Positions 9,871 through 18,715 are shown, numbered from the stretch's first letter. The stretch is 64,000 bases of DNA from Novosphingobium mathurense (GCF_900168325.1 NZ_FVZE01000006.1:62001-126000); one strand, 5' to 3'. Notes: generated by a model from the letters alone, not told the origin. Numbers and translations: made by a program.

Positions 9871-9990
9871 AAAGTACCCCGGAAACTTTCAATTTCCCCA
9901 CAGGTTTCGCCCTTGGTACATAGATGCTGCAAATCAGAACGAACCGGTGAAGAGGGTTATGCTCACAGCAGCGACAAGGACGATCCGGGC

Positions 9991-11592
9991 ATGAGTGCGC
10001 CTGTCCTCCAGACCAGCATCAATCTCGAGAGTCCCGAGGCCCGGGCCCGCACCTTGCACAACCGTGCATTGGCAGACGAACTGCGTGAGAGGGTCGCCAA
10101 GGCAGCGCTGGGCGGTAGCGAGAAGTCGCGCCAGCGCCACGTCAGCCGCGGCAAGCTGCTCCCGCGCGAGCGGGTGGAGCGCCTGCTCGATCCCGGTTCG
10201 CCGCTGCTCGAACTGGGGCAGCTTGCAGCCAACGGCCTTTATGGAGAAGACATCCCCGGCGCGGGCCTCATCACCGCGATCGGCCGCGTTTCGGGTCGCC
10301 AGTGCATGATCGTGTGCAACGATGCGACCGTCAAGGGCGGGACCTATTACCCGATGACGGTCAAGAAGCACCTGCGGGCGCAGGAGATCGCGCTCGAGAA
10401 CAACCTGCCGTGCATCTACCTCGTCGATTCCGGCGGGGCCAACCTGCCCCATCAGGCCGAGGTCTTCCCCGACAGGGACCACTTCGGCCGGATCTTCTTC
10501 AATCAGGCCAACATGAGCGCCCGGCGCATCGCCCAGATCGCCTGCGTCATGGGATCGTGCACCGCGGGCGGCGCCTACGTTCCGGCGATGTCGGACGAGA
10601 CGGTGATCGTGAAGGAGCAGGGCACCATCTTCCTCGCCGGTCCGCCGCTGGTAAAGGCGGCGACGGGTGAAGTCATCTCCGCCGAGGACCTGGGCGGCGG
10701 CGATCTCCATTCGCGCAAGTCGGGCGTGACCGACCACCTGGCCGACAACGACGAACACGCGCTGACGATCGTGCGCGACATCGTCAGCCATCTCGGCCCT
10801 GAGCACATGCACGACCTGCGCCTGCAGGAACCGCGCCCGCCCAAGTACGATCCGGAGGAACTCTACGCGGTGATCCCCGAAGACGTACGCGCGCCCTACG
10901 ACGTGCACGAGGTGATCGCCCGCGTCGTCGACGGCAGCGAGTTCCATGAGTTCAAGGCGCTCTACGGCAGTACGCTGGTCTGCGGCTTTGCGCATATCCA
11001 CGGCATGCCGGTGGCGATCCTTGCCAACAACGGCGTGCTGTTCTCCGAGAGCGCACAGAAGGGTGCGCACTTCATCGAACTGGCCTGCCAGCGCAAAATC
11101 CCGCTGCTGTTCCTCCAGAACATCTCGGGCTTCATGGTCGGCGGCAAGTACGAGGCGGAAGGTATCGCCAAGCACGGCGCCAAGCTGGTCACCGCCGTGG
11201 CGACGGCCAGCGTGCCCAAGATCACCGTGTTGATCGGCGGGTCCTTCGGGGCGGGCAATTACGGCATGTGCGGCAGGGCCTACGCCCCGCGTTTCCTGTT
11301 CACCTGGCCCAATGCCCGCATCTCGGTGATGGGCGGCGAGCAGGCGGCAAGCGTGCTGGCGACCGTCCACCGTGACGCCGACCAGTGGGACGAGCGCGAG
11401 GCCGAGGCCTTCAAGGCGCCGATCCGCCAGAAGTACGAGGATGAGGGCAATCCCTATTACGCCACCGCGCGGCTGTGGGACGACGGCGTGATCGACCCGG
11501 CGCAGACCCGTGACGTGCTGGGTCTTGCGCTGGCTGCAGCGCTCGAGGCGCCGATGCCCGAAGGTCCGCAATTCGGCGTGTTCAGGATGTAA
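9991..11592 (+). CDS. mccB: Acyl-CoA carboxylase, carboxyltransferase subunit (3-methylcrotonyl-CoA carboxylase beta-like)
   Basis: This subunit transfers the carboxyl group from biotin to an acyl-CoA, typically 3-methylcrotonyl-CoA in leucine breakdown. It has 533 residues, matching MccB (about 535). The first half shows the crotonase-like N domain with [20 protein letters not shown] and [13 protein letters not shown]. The C domain has [20 protein letters not shown] and [15 protein letters not shown]. This pattern is closest to methylcrotonyl- or geranyl-CoA carboxylases rather than propionyl-CoA ones. The ATG at 9991 is the MccB-like start. The stop overlaps the next gene by one base (TAATG). 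The rest of the leucine pathway is absent nearby, so the exact acyl-CoA is uncertain. Confidence 0.88.
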   Translation: MSAPVLQTSINLESPEARARTLHNRALADELRERVAKAALGGSEKSRQRHVSRGKLLPRERVERLLDPGSPLLELGQLAANGLYGEDIPGAGLITAIGRVSGRQCMIVCNDATVKGGTYYPMTVKKHLRAQEIALENNLPCIYLVDSGGANLPHQAEVFPDRDHFGRIFFNQANMSARRIAQIACVMGSCTAGGAYVPAMSDETVIVKEQGTIFLAGPPLVKAATGEVISAEDLGGGDLHSRKSGVTDHLADNDEHALTIVRDIVSHLGPEHMHDLRLQEPRPPKYDPEELYAVIPEDVRAPYDVHEVIARVVDGSEFHEFKALYGSTLVCGFAHIHGMPVAILANNGVLFSESAQKGAHFIELACQRKIPLLFLQNISGFMVGGKYEAEGIAKHGAKLVTAVATASVPKITVLIGGSFGAGNYGMCGRAYAPRFLFTWPNARISVMGGEQAASVLATVHRDADQWDEREAEAFKAPIRQKYEDEGNPYYATARLWDDGVIDPAQTRDVLGLALAAALEAPMPEGPQFGVFRM

Positions 11593-13451
11593 TGGCCATG
11601 ATCCAGTCTCTCCTTATCGCCAATCGCGGCGAAATCGCCTGCCGGGTCATTCGCACCGCGCGCGCGCTCGGCATCCGCACGGTGGCGGTCTATTCCGACG
11701 CCGATGCCGACGCACTGCACGTTCGCGAGGCGGACGAAGCGGTCCACATCGGCCCTGCCCCCACGCGCGAATCCTATCTTGTGGGCGAGAAGATCATCGC
11801 AGCTGCCCTGCAGACCGGGGCCGAGGCGATCCATCCCGGTTACGGTTTCCTGTCCGAGAACGCGGCTTTCGCGCAGGCGGTGATCGATGCCGGGATCGTG
11901 TGGGTCGGGCCCAAGCCTTCCTCGATCACGGCGATGGGCCTGAAGGACGCTGCCAAGACGCTGATGGCCGAGGCCGGGGTTCCGGTGACGCCGGGCTACA
12001 TGGGCGAGGACCAGTCGACTTCCTTCCTCGCCGAGGAAGCCCTCAAGGTCGGCTATCCTGTCCTGATCAAGGCTGTCGCGGGGGGCGGCGGCAAGGGCAT
12101 GCGACTGGTCGAGAGCGAGGAGGATTTCGCCGACGCGCTGGTTTCCTGCAAGCGCGAAGCAGCGGCGAGCTTCGGCAACGACCATGTCCTGATCGAAAAG
12201 TACATCGCCAGCCCGCGCCATATCGAAGTGCAGGTCTTCGGCGACAGCCACGGCAACGTCGTCCACCTCTTCGAGCGCGACTGTTCGTTGCAGCGCCGCC
12301 ATCAGAAGGTGATCGAGGAAGCCCCCGCACCGGGCATGGATGCGGCCACCCGCGAGGCGCTTTGTGCTGCAGCGGTGCGTGCAGCCAAGGCCGTCGACTA
12401 CGTCGGCGCGGGGACCATCGAATTCATCGCCGACGGTTCGGGCAAGCTCTCGGCGGACCGGATCTGGTTCATGGAAATGAACACGCGCCTGCAGGTCGAA
12501 CATCCGGTGACCGAGGCGATCACCGGCGTCGATCTGGTCGAGTGGCAGTTGCGCGTTGCCAGTGACGAGCCGATCCCGATGCGCCAGGACGACCTCACCA
12601 TCGACGGCTGGGCGATGGAAGCGCGCCTCTATGCGGAAGACCCTGCGCGCGGCTTCCTGCCGAGCATCGGCACGCTCGAATTGCTGCAGTTCGGCGAGGC
12701 CGAAGGTGCCGAGGGCTGGGGCCGCATCGATACCGGCGTCTATGAAGGTGCGGAAGTTTCGCCGCACTACGACCCGATGATCGCCAAGGTCATCGCCTGG
12801 GGTGAGGATCGCGACGAGGCGCGCGAGCGGCTGGGCGAGATGCTCGCCGATACCGCGGTCTGGCCGGTCCGGACCAATGCCTCTTTCCTGGTCCGCGCGC
12901 TGCAGCATCCGCAGTTCGTGTCCGGCGATGTCGACACCGGCCTGATCGGGCGCGACGGCGAGGCGATGGCGCAGCCGCCGGTGCCTTCGGACGACGTGCT
13001 GCAGGCGGCGGCCAATGCCATGCTGCCAATTACCGACATGGCCGGCTTCCGCCTCAATGCTGCGCCGGCACGTGCAGCATGGTTCCTGCTCGATGGCGAG
13101 AAGGTGGAGATCGCGCTGACCGGAGAAGGCAGCGATGAGCCGGTGTCGAGCGTGCTGGTGACCGAGCAGGGGCAGGCCTGGCTGCTCTCGCCCTGGCGGC
13201 ACGATGCTGCGCATGGCGCGGCCGATGGTTCCGGCGCGATCCACGCGCCGATGCCTGGCAAGGTCATCGCGGTCGACGTCGCGCAGGGCGATACCGTCAC
13301 CCGCGGACAGAAACTGCTCACGCTGGAGGCGATGAAGATGGAGCACGCCCTGACCGCTCCGTTCGACGGTGTGGTCGCGAAGATCGACGTCGAGGAAGGC
13401 ACGCTGGTGCAGGTCGATGCCCTGCTCGTGCAGATCGAGGAGACCGAGTAA
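11592..13451 (+). CDS. mccA: Acyl-CoA carboxylase, biotin carboxylase/BCCP alpha subunit
   Basis: This is the 619-residue partner of the upstream carboxyltransferase. The N-terminal biotin carboxylase domain starts SLLIANRGEIACRVIRTA and contains the ATP-grasp glycine loop AVAGGGGKGMRLV, EKYIASPRHIEVQVFGD and EMNTRLQVEHPVTE. The C-terminal biotinyl domain has LEAMKMEH with the acceptor lysine at about residue 582. Together they form the ATP-driven carboxylation engine of the complex. The start ATG overlaps the mccB stop, and the stop overlaps the next start, so three genes are tightly coupled. Confidence 0.92.
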   Translation: MAMIQSLLIANRGEIACRVIRTARALGIRTVAVYSDADADALHVREADEAVHIGPAPTRESYLVGEKIIAAALQTGAEAIHPGYGFLSENAAFAQAVIDAGIVWVGPKPSSITAMGLKDAAKTLMAEAGVPVTPGYMGEDQSTSFLAEEALKVGYPVLIKAVAGGGGKGMRLVESEEDFADALVSCKREAAASFGNDHVLIEKYIASPRHIEVQVFGDSHGNVVHLFERDCSLQRRHQKVIEEAPAPGMDAATREALCAAAVRAAKAVDYVGAGTIEFIADGSGKLSADRIWFMEMNTRLQVEHPVTEAITGVDLVEWQLRVASDEPIPMRQDDLTIDGWAMEARLYAEDPARGFLPSIGTLELLQFGEAEGAEGWGRIDTGVYEGAEVSPHYDPMIAKVIAWGEDRDEARERLGEMLADTAVWPVRTNASFLVRALQHPQFVSGDVDTGLIGRDGEAMAQPPVPSDDVLQAAANAMLPITDMAGFRLNAAPARAAWFLLDGEKVEIALTGEGSDEPVSSVLVTEQGQAWLLSPWRHDAAHGAADGSGAIHAPMPGKVIAVDVAQGDTVTRGQKLLTLEAMKMEHALTAPFDGVVAKIDVEEGTLVQVDALLVQIEETE

Positions 13452-13903
13452 TGCCGGGCCGTTACTTCGATGAATGGCACGTCGGCGACAAGCTGACGCA
13501 CCAGCCGAGCCGTACCGTCACCGAGACCGACAACCTGATGTTCTCGGCCATGACCCACAACATGCAGCCGCTGCATCTCGATGCGGAACTGGCGAGGAAG
13601 AGCGAATTCGGCCGCATCCTCGTCAATTCGACTTTCACCTTCAGCCTCGCCATCGGCCTGTCGGTTGCCGACACGACGGTGGGCACGCTCGTCGCCAATC
13701 TCGGCTTCGACAAGGTGGTGACGCCCAAGCCGACCTTCATCGGCGATACGCTCACCTGCACCAGCGAAGTGATCGAGTTGCGCGAAAGCAAGTCGCGGCC
13801 CGGGCAGGGCATCGTGGTCTTCCGCCATGAACTGACCAACCAGAAGGGTGAAGTCGTCCTGTCCTGCCAGCGCAGCACCCTGCTGAACAGCAAACCGAAG
13901 TAG
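13451..13903 (+). CDS. MaoC family hot-dog enoyl-CoA hydratase/dehydratase
   Basis: This is a 150-residue MaoC-like hot-dog protein. It starts PGRYFDEWHVGDKLTHQPSRTVTETDNLMFSAMTHN, which contains the typical RTVTETD and H-N segments of (R)-specific hydratases. The start overlaps the mccA stop (TAATG). In such an operon it probably hydrates the enoyl-CoA made by, or feeding, the carboxylase; 3-methylglutaconyl-CoA hydration is one possibility, although the classical enzyme for that is a crotonase. The substrate is inference. Confidence 0.85.
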   Translation: MPGRYFDEWHVGDKLTHQPSRTVTETDNLMFSAMTHNMQPLHLDAELARKSEFGRILVNSTFTFSLAIGLSVADTTVGTLVANLGFDKVVTPKPTFIGDTLTCTSEVIELRESKSRPGQGIVVFRHELTNQKGEVVLSCQRSTLLNSKPK

Positions 13904-13914
13904 CCCCCGGACTT

Positions 13915-13934
13915 GACACTGGCCGGCCTGTGAC
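13915..13934. promoter_or_regulatory. Imperfect 20-bp palindrome overlapping a -35-like TTGACA, upstream of tetR
   Basis: A GGCCGGCC centre is flanked by CAC-T and T-GTG arms; 16 of 20 bases are symmetric. It overlaps TTGACA at 13913-13918. Position and symmetry suit an autoregulatory operator of the TetR gene that starts about 40 bases downstream. Confidence 0.4.
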
Positions 13935-13975
13935 CAAGGCGGGTGGGATCAGGTGCGAGTGAGGGTGCGCGGGCA

Positions 13976-14563
13976 ATGCCGATCGTGGTCGACAGGGAAG
14001 AACGGCGGGCGGAAGTGGTGTCGGTCGCCTTCGATCTCGTCGCCGAGAAGGGCATCGAAGCCCTGACCTTCCGCGAGATTGCTGCGGCAAACGGGTGCAG
14101 CACCTCGATCGTCTCGCACTATTTCCGCAACAAGAACGAACTGCTGTTCAAGGTCTATCAGGTGGCTAACGCGCGGGCGGGCGAGCGCCTGCAGGAGGCG
14201 CATGCTGCGGGACGCCCGCTGCTCGAATGCTTCGATGCGATCCTGCCCGTCGGTGAGGCTTCGCGGCGCAACTGGCGGGTGTGGCTGGCCTTCTGGTCGC
14301 GTGCGCATCTCGAACCGGCCTACCTCGAAGAACGCCGCCGCGCCGCGGAAGGCAGTCTTGCGCTTTACCGCGCGATGCTGGCCGAGCGGCTCGGCAGGCC
14401 GGAGCGCGATCCGCAGATGCAGGCTGCAGCCCGTCGCCTGATTGCCGCAGTCGCCGGGATCGGGCTGGAAGCCTGCTTCGCACCCGATGACTGGACGGTA
14501 GAGCGGATGCATGAAGTGCTGGCCGCCCAACTCAGGGATATCGGTCTCGCCGAAGGTGGCTGA
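13976..14563 (+). CDS. TetR/AcrR family transcriptional regulator
   Basis: This is a 195-residue one-component repressor. The N-terminal helix-turn-helix is clear: VSVAFDLVAEKGIEALTFREIAAANGCSTSIVSHYFRNKNELLFKV. The C-terminal ligand domain resembles the BetI-like subgroup (FDAILPVGEASRRNWRVWLAFW). ATG 13976 is preferred because it places the helix-turn-helix at the usual distance from the N-terminus. It sits between the carboxylase operon and the Rieske cluster, all on the same strand, and could control either; the palindromes at 9856 and 13915 are candidate targets. The ligand is unknown, but an acyl-CoA or aromatic intermediate is reasonable. Confidence 0.88.
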   Translation: MPIVVDREERRAEVVSVAFDLVAEKGIEALTFREIAAANGCSTSIVSHYFRNKNELLFKVYQVANARAGERLQEAHAAGRPLLECFDAILPVGEASRRNWRVWLAFWSRAHLEPAYLEERRRAAEGSLALYRAMLAERLGRPERDPQMQAAARRLIAAVAGIGLEACFAPDDWTVERMHEVLAAQLRDIGLAEGG

Positions 14564-14683
14564 AACCGGCGCGACCTGTTTAATCTGACAGTCATCATAA
14601 ATAGCGATCCGGGTTAGTCTCCCCTCCAACAACAGGGCCCACCCCTGCCGCTGAAGGCAGGACCCGAAGGCGCGGCCGCAGCG

Positions 14684-15331
14684 ATGGAGAGAGATGTGAT
14701 CCGGCATGTCGTGATGATCAAGTTCAAGAAGGACGCCCCGCAGGAGAAGATCGACATCTTCCTGGAGGAGGTGAAGAAGCTCTCCCACCTGAACCGCGAA
14801 GTGCGCGACTACAGCCACGGCCTGTGCGTCAAGACGCGTTACCATTCGGGCGACTTCGACTTCGCCAACTGCTGCGACATCGACAGCTACGAGGCGATGG
14901 ATCGCTACATGTCCCACTGGGCGCACTTGCGCATGACGCCGTTCCTGCCCGACATCCTGGAGAACATGATCTCCTTCGACTGGGAGATCGACTACCACGG
15001 CCCCGAATTCGACGAGAAGCTCGCCGCCGAGGAGGCCGAGCGTGAAAGGGCCCGCGTGCTCAGGCTGCATGACGATGCCGGCAAGGCCTGGGTCCCCGAA
15101 ATCCGCGGCCAGACCCGCGAGCGGGCGAAGGAAATGCTGGATACGGTCGGCCTCTCGCTCTCGAGCGACGAGGAAGAGATCTTGGGATCGGTCTGGGCCC
15201 CCAACCGCATCATGTTCCAGACCCCCGACCCGCAAACCGAAGTGGCCCGCGGGACAGAGGTGAAAATCGGCATCACCGGCGACTGGCTCACCGGCCCGGC
15301 CACGCCCGAGGGCGATGGCCCCGCCTGGTAA
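14684..15331 (+). CDS. Dabb-PASTA fusion protein
   Basis: This 215-residue protein has two recognisable parts. Residues 1-105 form a stress-responsive A/B-barrel (Dabb): IRHVVMIKFKKDA at the start, a central HGLCVKTRYHSGDFDFANCCDIDS region and MSHWAHLRMTPFLPDILENM. A charged helix (about 108-130) links to residues 136-198, which fit a PASTA domain (VPEIRGQTRERAKEMLDTVG, ending VARGTEVKIGITG). PASTA domains normally lie outside the cell in serine/threonine kinases and penicillin-binding proteins. No signal peptide or membrane segment is present, so this copy should be cytoplasmic. Dabb proteins often act on small aromatic or polyketide-like compounds, which matches the downstream catabolic genes. 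The role is not known. Confidence 0.8.
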   Translation: MERDVIRHVVMIKFKKDAPQEKIDIFLEEVKKLSHLNREVRDYSHGLCVKTRYHSGDFDFANCCDIDSYEAMDRYMSHWAHLRMTPFLPDILENMISFDWEIDYHGPEFDEKLAAEEAERERARVLRLHDDAGKAWVPEIRGQTRERAKEMLDTVGLSLSSDEEEILGSVWAPNRIMFQTPDPQTEVARGTEVKIGITGDWLTGPATPEGDGPAW

Positions 15332-15372
15332 AGAGTGCCGGGTTGGCCCGGCAAGGCATGGGAGATGGCGCG

Positions 15373-16569
15373 ATGACCGAAATGCGCGAGGCTTACGGCG
15401 AAGTGGCGGAAAAGCTGCTCCATTTCGTCGAGGCGAAGACCACCGATCGGACCGGCTCGACCATGCAGGTGCCGGTCGAAAGCTACCTTGATCCGGAGCA
15501 GTGGCAGAGCGAGATCGACCTGATCTTCAAGCGCCTGCCGCTGATGCTGGCACTGACCATCGAGATGCCCGAAAAGGGCGACTACAAGGCGATGTCGCCG
15601 ATGGGCATGCCGGTACTCCTGACCCGCGGCAGCGATGGCAAGGCGCGGGCCTTCCTCAACGTCTGTCGCCACCGGGCGATGAAGCTGGTCGATGAGGGTG
15701 AGAACGGGGGAAGGGGCAATTGCCGCGCCTTTTCCTGCCCCTACCATGGCTGGACATATGCCAGCGACGGGCGCCTGCTCGGCATTACCGAGGCCAGTAC
15801 GTTCGGCGATATCGACAAGTCCACGCTCGGCCTGACCGAACTGCCCTGTCAGGAAGTGGCCGGGATGATCTTCGCGATCCTCACGCCCGGTCTGCCCATG
15901 GACGTCCCTGCGTTCCTTGGCGGCATGCTCGACGACTTCGCCGCGCTCAGGCTGGAGACATGGTACTTCCACAAGTCCCGGCCGATGCAGGGCGCCAACT
16001 GGAAAGTCGCCTACGACGGATACCTCGAAGGCTATCACTTCCAGGCCGCGCATCCCGAAACGGTCCTGCCGCGCACACCTTCGAACCGCGCCTATTACGA
16101 GGCATTCGGCCCGCACATCCGCCTCTCCTACCCGCAGCATCGCATCGTCGAGCTGAAGGACCTGCCGCGCGAGGAATGGGGCGAGCGGGAGAACCTGAAC
16201 TACGACTTCATCCGCATGCTCTTTCCCAACTTCGCGATGTTTCTTGCGCCCGAGATGTGTCAGGTCGCGCAGCTCTTCCCCGGCGATGCGCCGGGGCGCA
16301 ACGTCACCGTCATGAACTATATCTTCCCGACCGCCCCGGCGTCCGAAGCCGAGCGGGAGGAGCTCGACCGGATGAGCGACTTCTTCTTCGACGTCGTCGA
16401 GAAGGAGGACTATCTGATGGGCATGCGCGTGCAGCAGGGGCTGGAAGCGCAGCGCAGCGGGCACGTCACTTTCGGCCGCAACGAACTGGGCAACCAGTAC
16501 TTCCACAAGTGGATCGCGCATTACCTGTCACAAGGGACAGTGCCCGAACCCTTGCTGCGCGCCGATTGA
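15373..16569 (+). CDS. Rieske non-heme iron oxygenase, alpha subunit
   Basis: This is a 398-residue ring-hydroxylating oxygenase large subunit. The Rieske [2Fe-2S] ligands are visible as C98-x-H100 and C122-x-x-H125 (NVCRH and SCPYHGW). The catalytic iron site is NWKVAYDGYLEGYHFQAAH, with H222 and H227. The start ATG at 15373 has GGAG eight bases upstream. It would hydroxylate or demethylate an aromatic or steroid-like substrate using electrons from a separate reductase. No beta subunit, ferredoxin or reductase gene is adjacent, so it probably belongs to the alpha-only type and borrows its electron chain. Confidence 0.88.
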   Translation: MTEMREAYGEVAEKLLHFVEAKTTDRTGSTMQVPVESYLDPEQWQSEIDLIFKRLPLMLALTIEMPEKGDYKAMSPMGMPVLLTRGSDGKARAFLNVCRHRAMKLVDEGENGGRGNCRAFSCPYHGWTYASDGRLLGITEASTFGDIDKSTLGLTELPCQEVAGMIFAILTPGLPMDVPAFLGGMLDDFAALRLETWYFHKSRPMQGANWKVAYDGYLEGYHFQAAHPETVLPRTPSNRAYYEAFGPHIRLSYPQHRIVELKDLPREEWGERENLNYDFIRMLFPNFAMFLAPEMCQVAQLFPGDAPGRNVTVMNYIFPTAPASEAEREELDRMSDFFFDVVEKEDYLMGMRVQQGLEAQRSGHVTFGRNELGNQYFHKWIAHYLSQGTVPEPLLRAD

Positions 16570-16605
16570 TGGCGCCCGACAGAAAAAACGAGAGGCCCTG
16601 AAACC

Positions 16606-16908
16606 ATGATCATCCTTGCCGGACACCTCAAGACGTCGCCTGATCGCGTCGATGAACTGGCCGAAACCCTGCGCGGTCTCGTTGCCGCGACGCTGCAGGA
16701 GGACGGTTGCCTCAACTACCACTTCGCCGTCGACAGCCGGGAAGAGGGCACCGTGCTCGTCTACGAGCGCTGGCGCGATGAAGAGACGCTGGCGGTTCAC
16801 CTAGGGCAACCGGCGGTCCTCGGCGTCCTGGGCGCATGGGCCGACAGCATCGACACCTCGGGCGTGCGCAAGTTCGACGCCGACAGGGAACGCGGCTTCG
16901 CCGACTGA
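16606..16908 (+). CDS. Antibiotic biosynthesis monooxygenase (ABM) domain protein
   Basis: This is a 100-residue ferredoxin-like fold protein. It begins MIILAGHLKTSPDRVDELAETLRGLVAATLQEDGCLNYHFAVD and has YERWRDEETLAVHLGQPAVL; both segments are standard for the ABM (YgiN-like) family. Members oxidise quinol-like compounds without cofactors or act as small accessory proteins. Its place between a Rieske oxygenase and an MDR reductase suggests a role in the same aromatic pathway. Confidence 0.85.
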   Translation: MIILAGHLKTSPDRVDELAETLRGLVAATLQEDGCLNYHFAVDSREEGTVLVYERWRDEETLAVHLGQPAVLGVLGAWADSIDTSGVRKFDADRERGFAD

Positions 16909-16951
16909 CCGAGCGCGCCGCAACGCCAGAAATTACCGGGAGAAGACCGCC

Positions 16952-18007
16952 ATGATGAACCGCCGTATCGTCCTCGAATCGCGCCCCAGCGGCGTTCCGG
17001 TCCCGGAGAACTTCCGTATCGAGGAAGTGGCGCTGCCCGAACTCGGGGAAGGGCAGGTCCTGCTGGAGAACCGCGTCTTCGCGATTGACCCGGCCGTGCG
17101 CGGGATGCTCGACGACGTGAAGAGCTACCTGCCACCGGTCCCGATCGGCGGCCTGATCCCGACCATGGTGCTGGGCCGCGTCGTCCAGTCGCGCAATCCG
17201 GATTTCAGGGAAGGCGATTATGGCCGTGCCTTCATCGGCTGGGAAACCCATTCGATTATCGCGCCCGGCAGCGTCGCCTTCGAGAACGTGCGCGTGGCCG
17301 AGGACCTGCCGCTTACCGCCTACATGGGCGCGGCCGGCTGGTCGGGCATCACGGCCTATGTCGGGCTCAAGCGCTATGGCGAGATGCGCGAAGGTGATGA
17401 AGTGCTGATCAGCGCGGCGGCGGGCGCCGTGGGATCGGTCGCGGGGCAGGTGGCCAGGCTCTCGGGCTGCCGCGTCGTCGGTACGGTCGGTTCGGACGAG
17501 AAGGCGCGGATCATTACCGAGGAACTCGGCATGGACGGCGCCATCAACTATCGCGACTGCAAGGACCTCGACGCCGAGATCGCGAAGCACTTCCCCGATG
17601 GGATAGACCTCTATTTCGACAATGTCGGCGGCGTGACGCTGGACACGGTACTACCCCGGATGAAGGCCTTCGGGCGCATTCCGGTCTGCGGCATGATCGC
17701 CAACTACAACCACCAGACCGATCCCTATCGCCTGCGCAATATCTGGCAGGTGCTGGTCAACCGCATCACCATGCGCGGCTTTCTCGCCTACGAGGCACTC
17801 GACATGCTGCACGAGGCCGAGGAGGCGCTGGCGCAGTGGATCCGCTCGGGCGACCTGATCGCCACCGAAAACGTCGCCACGGGTCTGGAAGCGACGCCCG
17901 AGGCGTTCATCCGCCTGATGTCTGGCAAGACCTCCGGCAAGACGCTCGTACGTATCGACGATAGCGTGTCGACGCTCGCCGACTGGAAGATTGCGGATCA
18001 TGCCTGA
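16952..18007 (+). CDS. NADP-dependent MDR oxidoreductase (zinc-free, CurA/LTB4DH type)
   Basis: This is a 351-residue medium-chain reductase. It opens MMNRRIVLESRPSGVPVPENFRIEE, typical of the CurA/prostaglandin reductase branch. The Rossmann segment is VLISAAAGAVGSVAGQVARLSGC, followed by YFDNVGGVTLD. Catalytic zinc ligands are absent, as expected for the branch. It likely reduces an alpha,beta-unsaturated carbonyl of the pathway intermediate. A start one codon later (16955) is also possible. It overlaps the next gene by eight bases. Confidence 0.87.
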   Translation: MMNRRIVLESRPSGVPVPENFRIEEVALPELGEGQVLLENRVFAIDPAVRGMLDDVKSYLPPVPIGGLIPTMVLGRVVQSRNPDFREGDYGRAFIGWETHSIIAPGSVAFENVRVAEDLPLTAYMGAAGWSGITAYVGLKRYGEMREGDEVLISAAAGAVGSVAGQVARLSGCRVVGTVGSDEKARIITEELGMDGAINYRDCKDLDAEIAKHFPDGIDLYFDNVGGVTLDTVLPRMKAFGRIPVCGMIANYNHQTDPYRLRNIWQVLVNRITMRGFLAYEALDMLHEAEEALAQWIRSGDLIATENVATGLEATPEAFIRLMSGKTSGKTLVRIDDSVSTLADWKIADHA

Positions 18008-18497
18008 AGCGGGGCTTGCCGCCCTCGTTGCCCGGGCCCGCCTGACCGATCTGGTGGCCGAATACGGCAATCTCATCGACTGGATCGAATGGGACCGGCT
18101 CGACGCGGTTTTCTGGCCCGAGGCGACGTTCGACTTCGGCATGTTCAAGGGCACCTTCGAGGAATACCGGGGCTTTGTCGCCCGGCTTGAGGAAGGCTAT
18201 GCGCGCCGCCTGCACATGTTCGCCATTCCCGCGATTACCCTGGCAGGCGACCGCGCGAGGATCGACGCCGGCTCGGTCATCGTTTGCCGCACCGACGATC
18301 CGGCGCCCGGCATCGACGACACGTTCTGGGGCCGCTACCTCTTCGAAGCCGAACGCCGCGATGGCGAGTGGCGCCTGTCCGGCCTGACTTACGTGCTCAA
18401 CCTGTTCGACCGCGCCGCGCGTGCAACCGATGACCGAACCGGACCGATGAACTTCGGCGACGGCCTCTCACCGACGCATCCGTTTGCGATAGGATAG
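18000..18497 (+). CDS. SnoaL-like / NTF2-fold protein
   Basis: This 165-residue protein of the nuclear-transport-factor-2 fold starts MPEAGLAALVARARLTDLVAEYGNLIDWIEWDRLDAVFWPEATFDFG. That pattern is common in SnoaL_4 proteins next to aromatic dioxygenase genes. The ATG at 18000 lies inside the end of the upstream reductase gene (eight-base overlap), so the two are coupled. A cofactor-free isomerase, cyclase or dehydratase role is possible. A small beta-subunit-like partner for the Rieske enzyme is an alternative, because oxygenase beta subunits share this fold. Confidence 0.78.
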   Translation: MPEAGLAALVARARLTDLVAEYGNLIDWIEWDRLDAVFWPEATFDFGMFKGTFEEYRGFVARLEEGYARRLHMFAIPAITLAGDRARIDAGSVIVCRTDDPAPGIDDTFWGRYLFEAERRDGEWRLSGLTYVLNLFDRAARATDDRTGPMNFGDGLSPTHPFAIG

Positions 18498-18524
18498 GAA
18501 CCGCCGCGAACCGGCAATGGCGCC

Positions 18525-18598
18525 TGGAGCGGGTGAAGGGAATCGAACCCTCGTCGTAAGCTTGGGAAGCTTCTGCTCTACCATTGAGCTACACCCGC
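18525..18598 (-). tRNA. tRNA-Gly (anticodon CCC)
   Basis: A 74-nt cloverleaf on the minus strand. Acceptor GCGGGTG pairs with CACCCGC; the D stem is GCTC/GAGC; the anticodon loop is TTCCCAA with anticodon CCC; the T loop is TTCGATT. CCA is encoded. The top anticodon-stem pair (27-43) is G-A, a mismatch. Confidence 0.95.
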
Positions 18599-18715
18599 GT
18601 TTCGACGAATTGGCTCGTCTGGCGCGCGCCGGGAAATCCTTTGGACTTCCACTGGGGCGGCGGGCCTAGTGCCATGGGTCTGGCCGGGTCGTCAACGGAT
18701 CTCTTGCAGGTTGCT

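Larger units (their letters stand above)
9661..9990. other. Intergenic region upstream of carboxylase operon
   Basis: These 330 bases have no gene that I can support. They hold a REP-like hairpin (9732-9747) and a 15-base palindrome (9856-9870) that probably overlaps the mccB promoter; TATAAA at 9868-9873 could be the -10 element. The sequence becomes AT-richer towards mccB. Confidence 0.6.

Noticed and set aside
9934..11571. A long minus-strand frame opposite mccB
   Set aside because: High-GC third-position shadow of a well-supported gene; no domain similarity, and the plus-strand frame is clearly coding.
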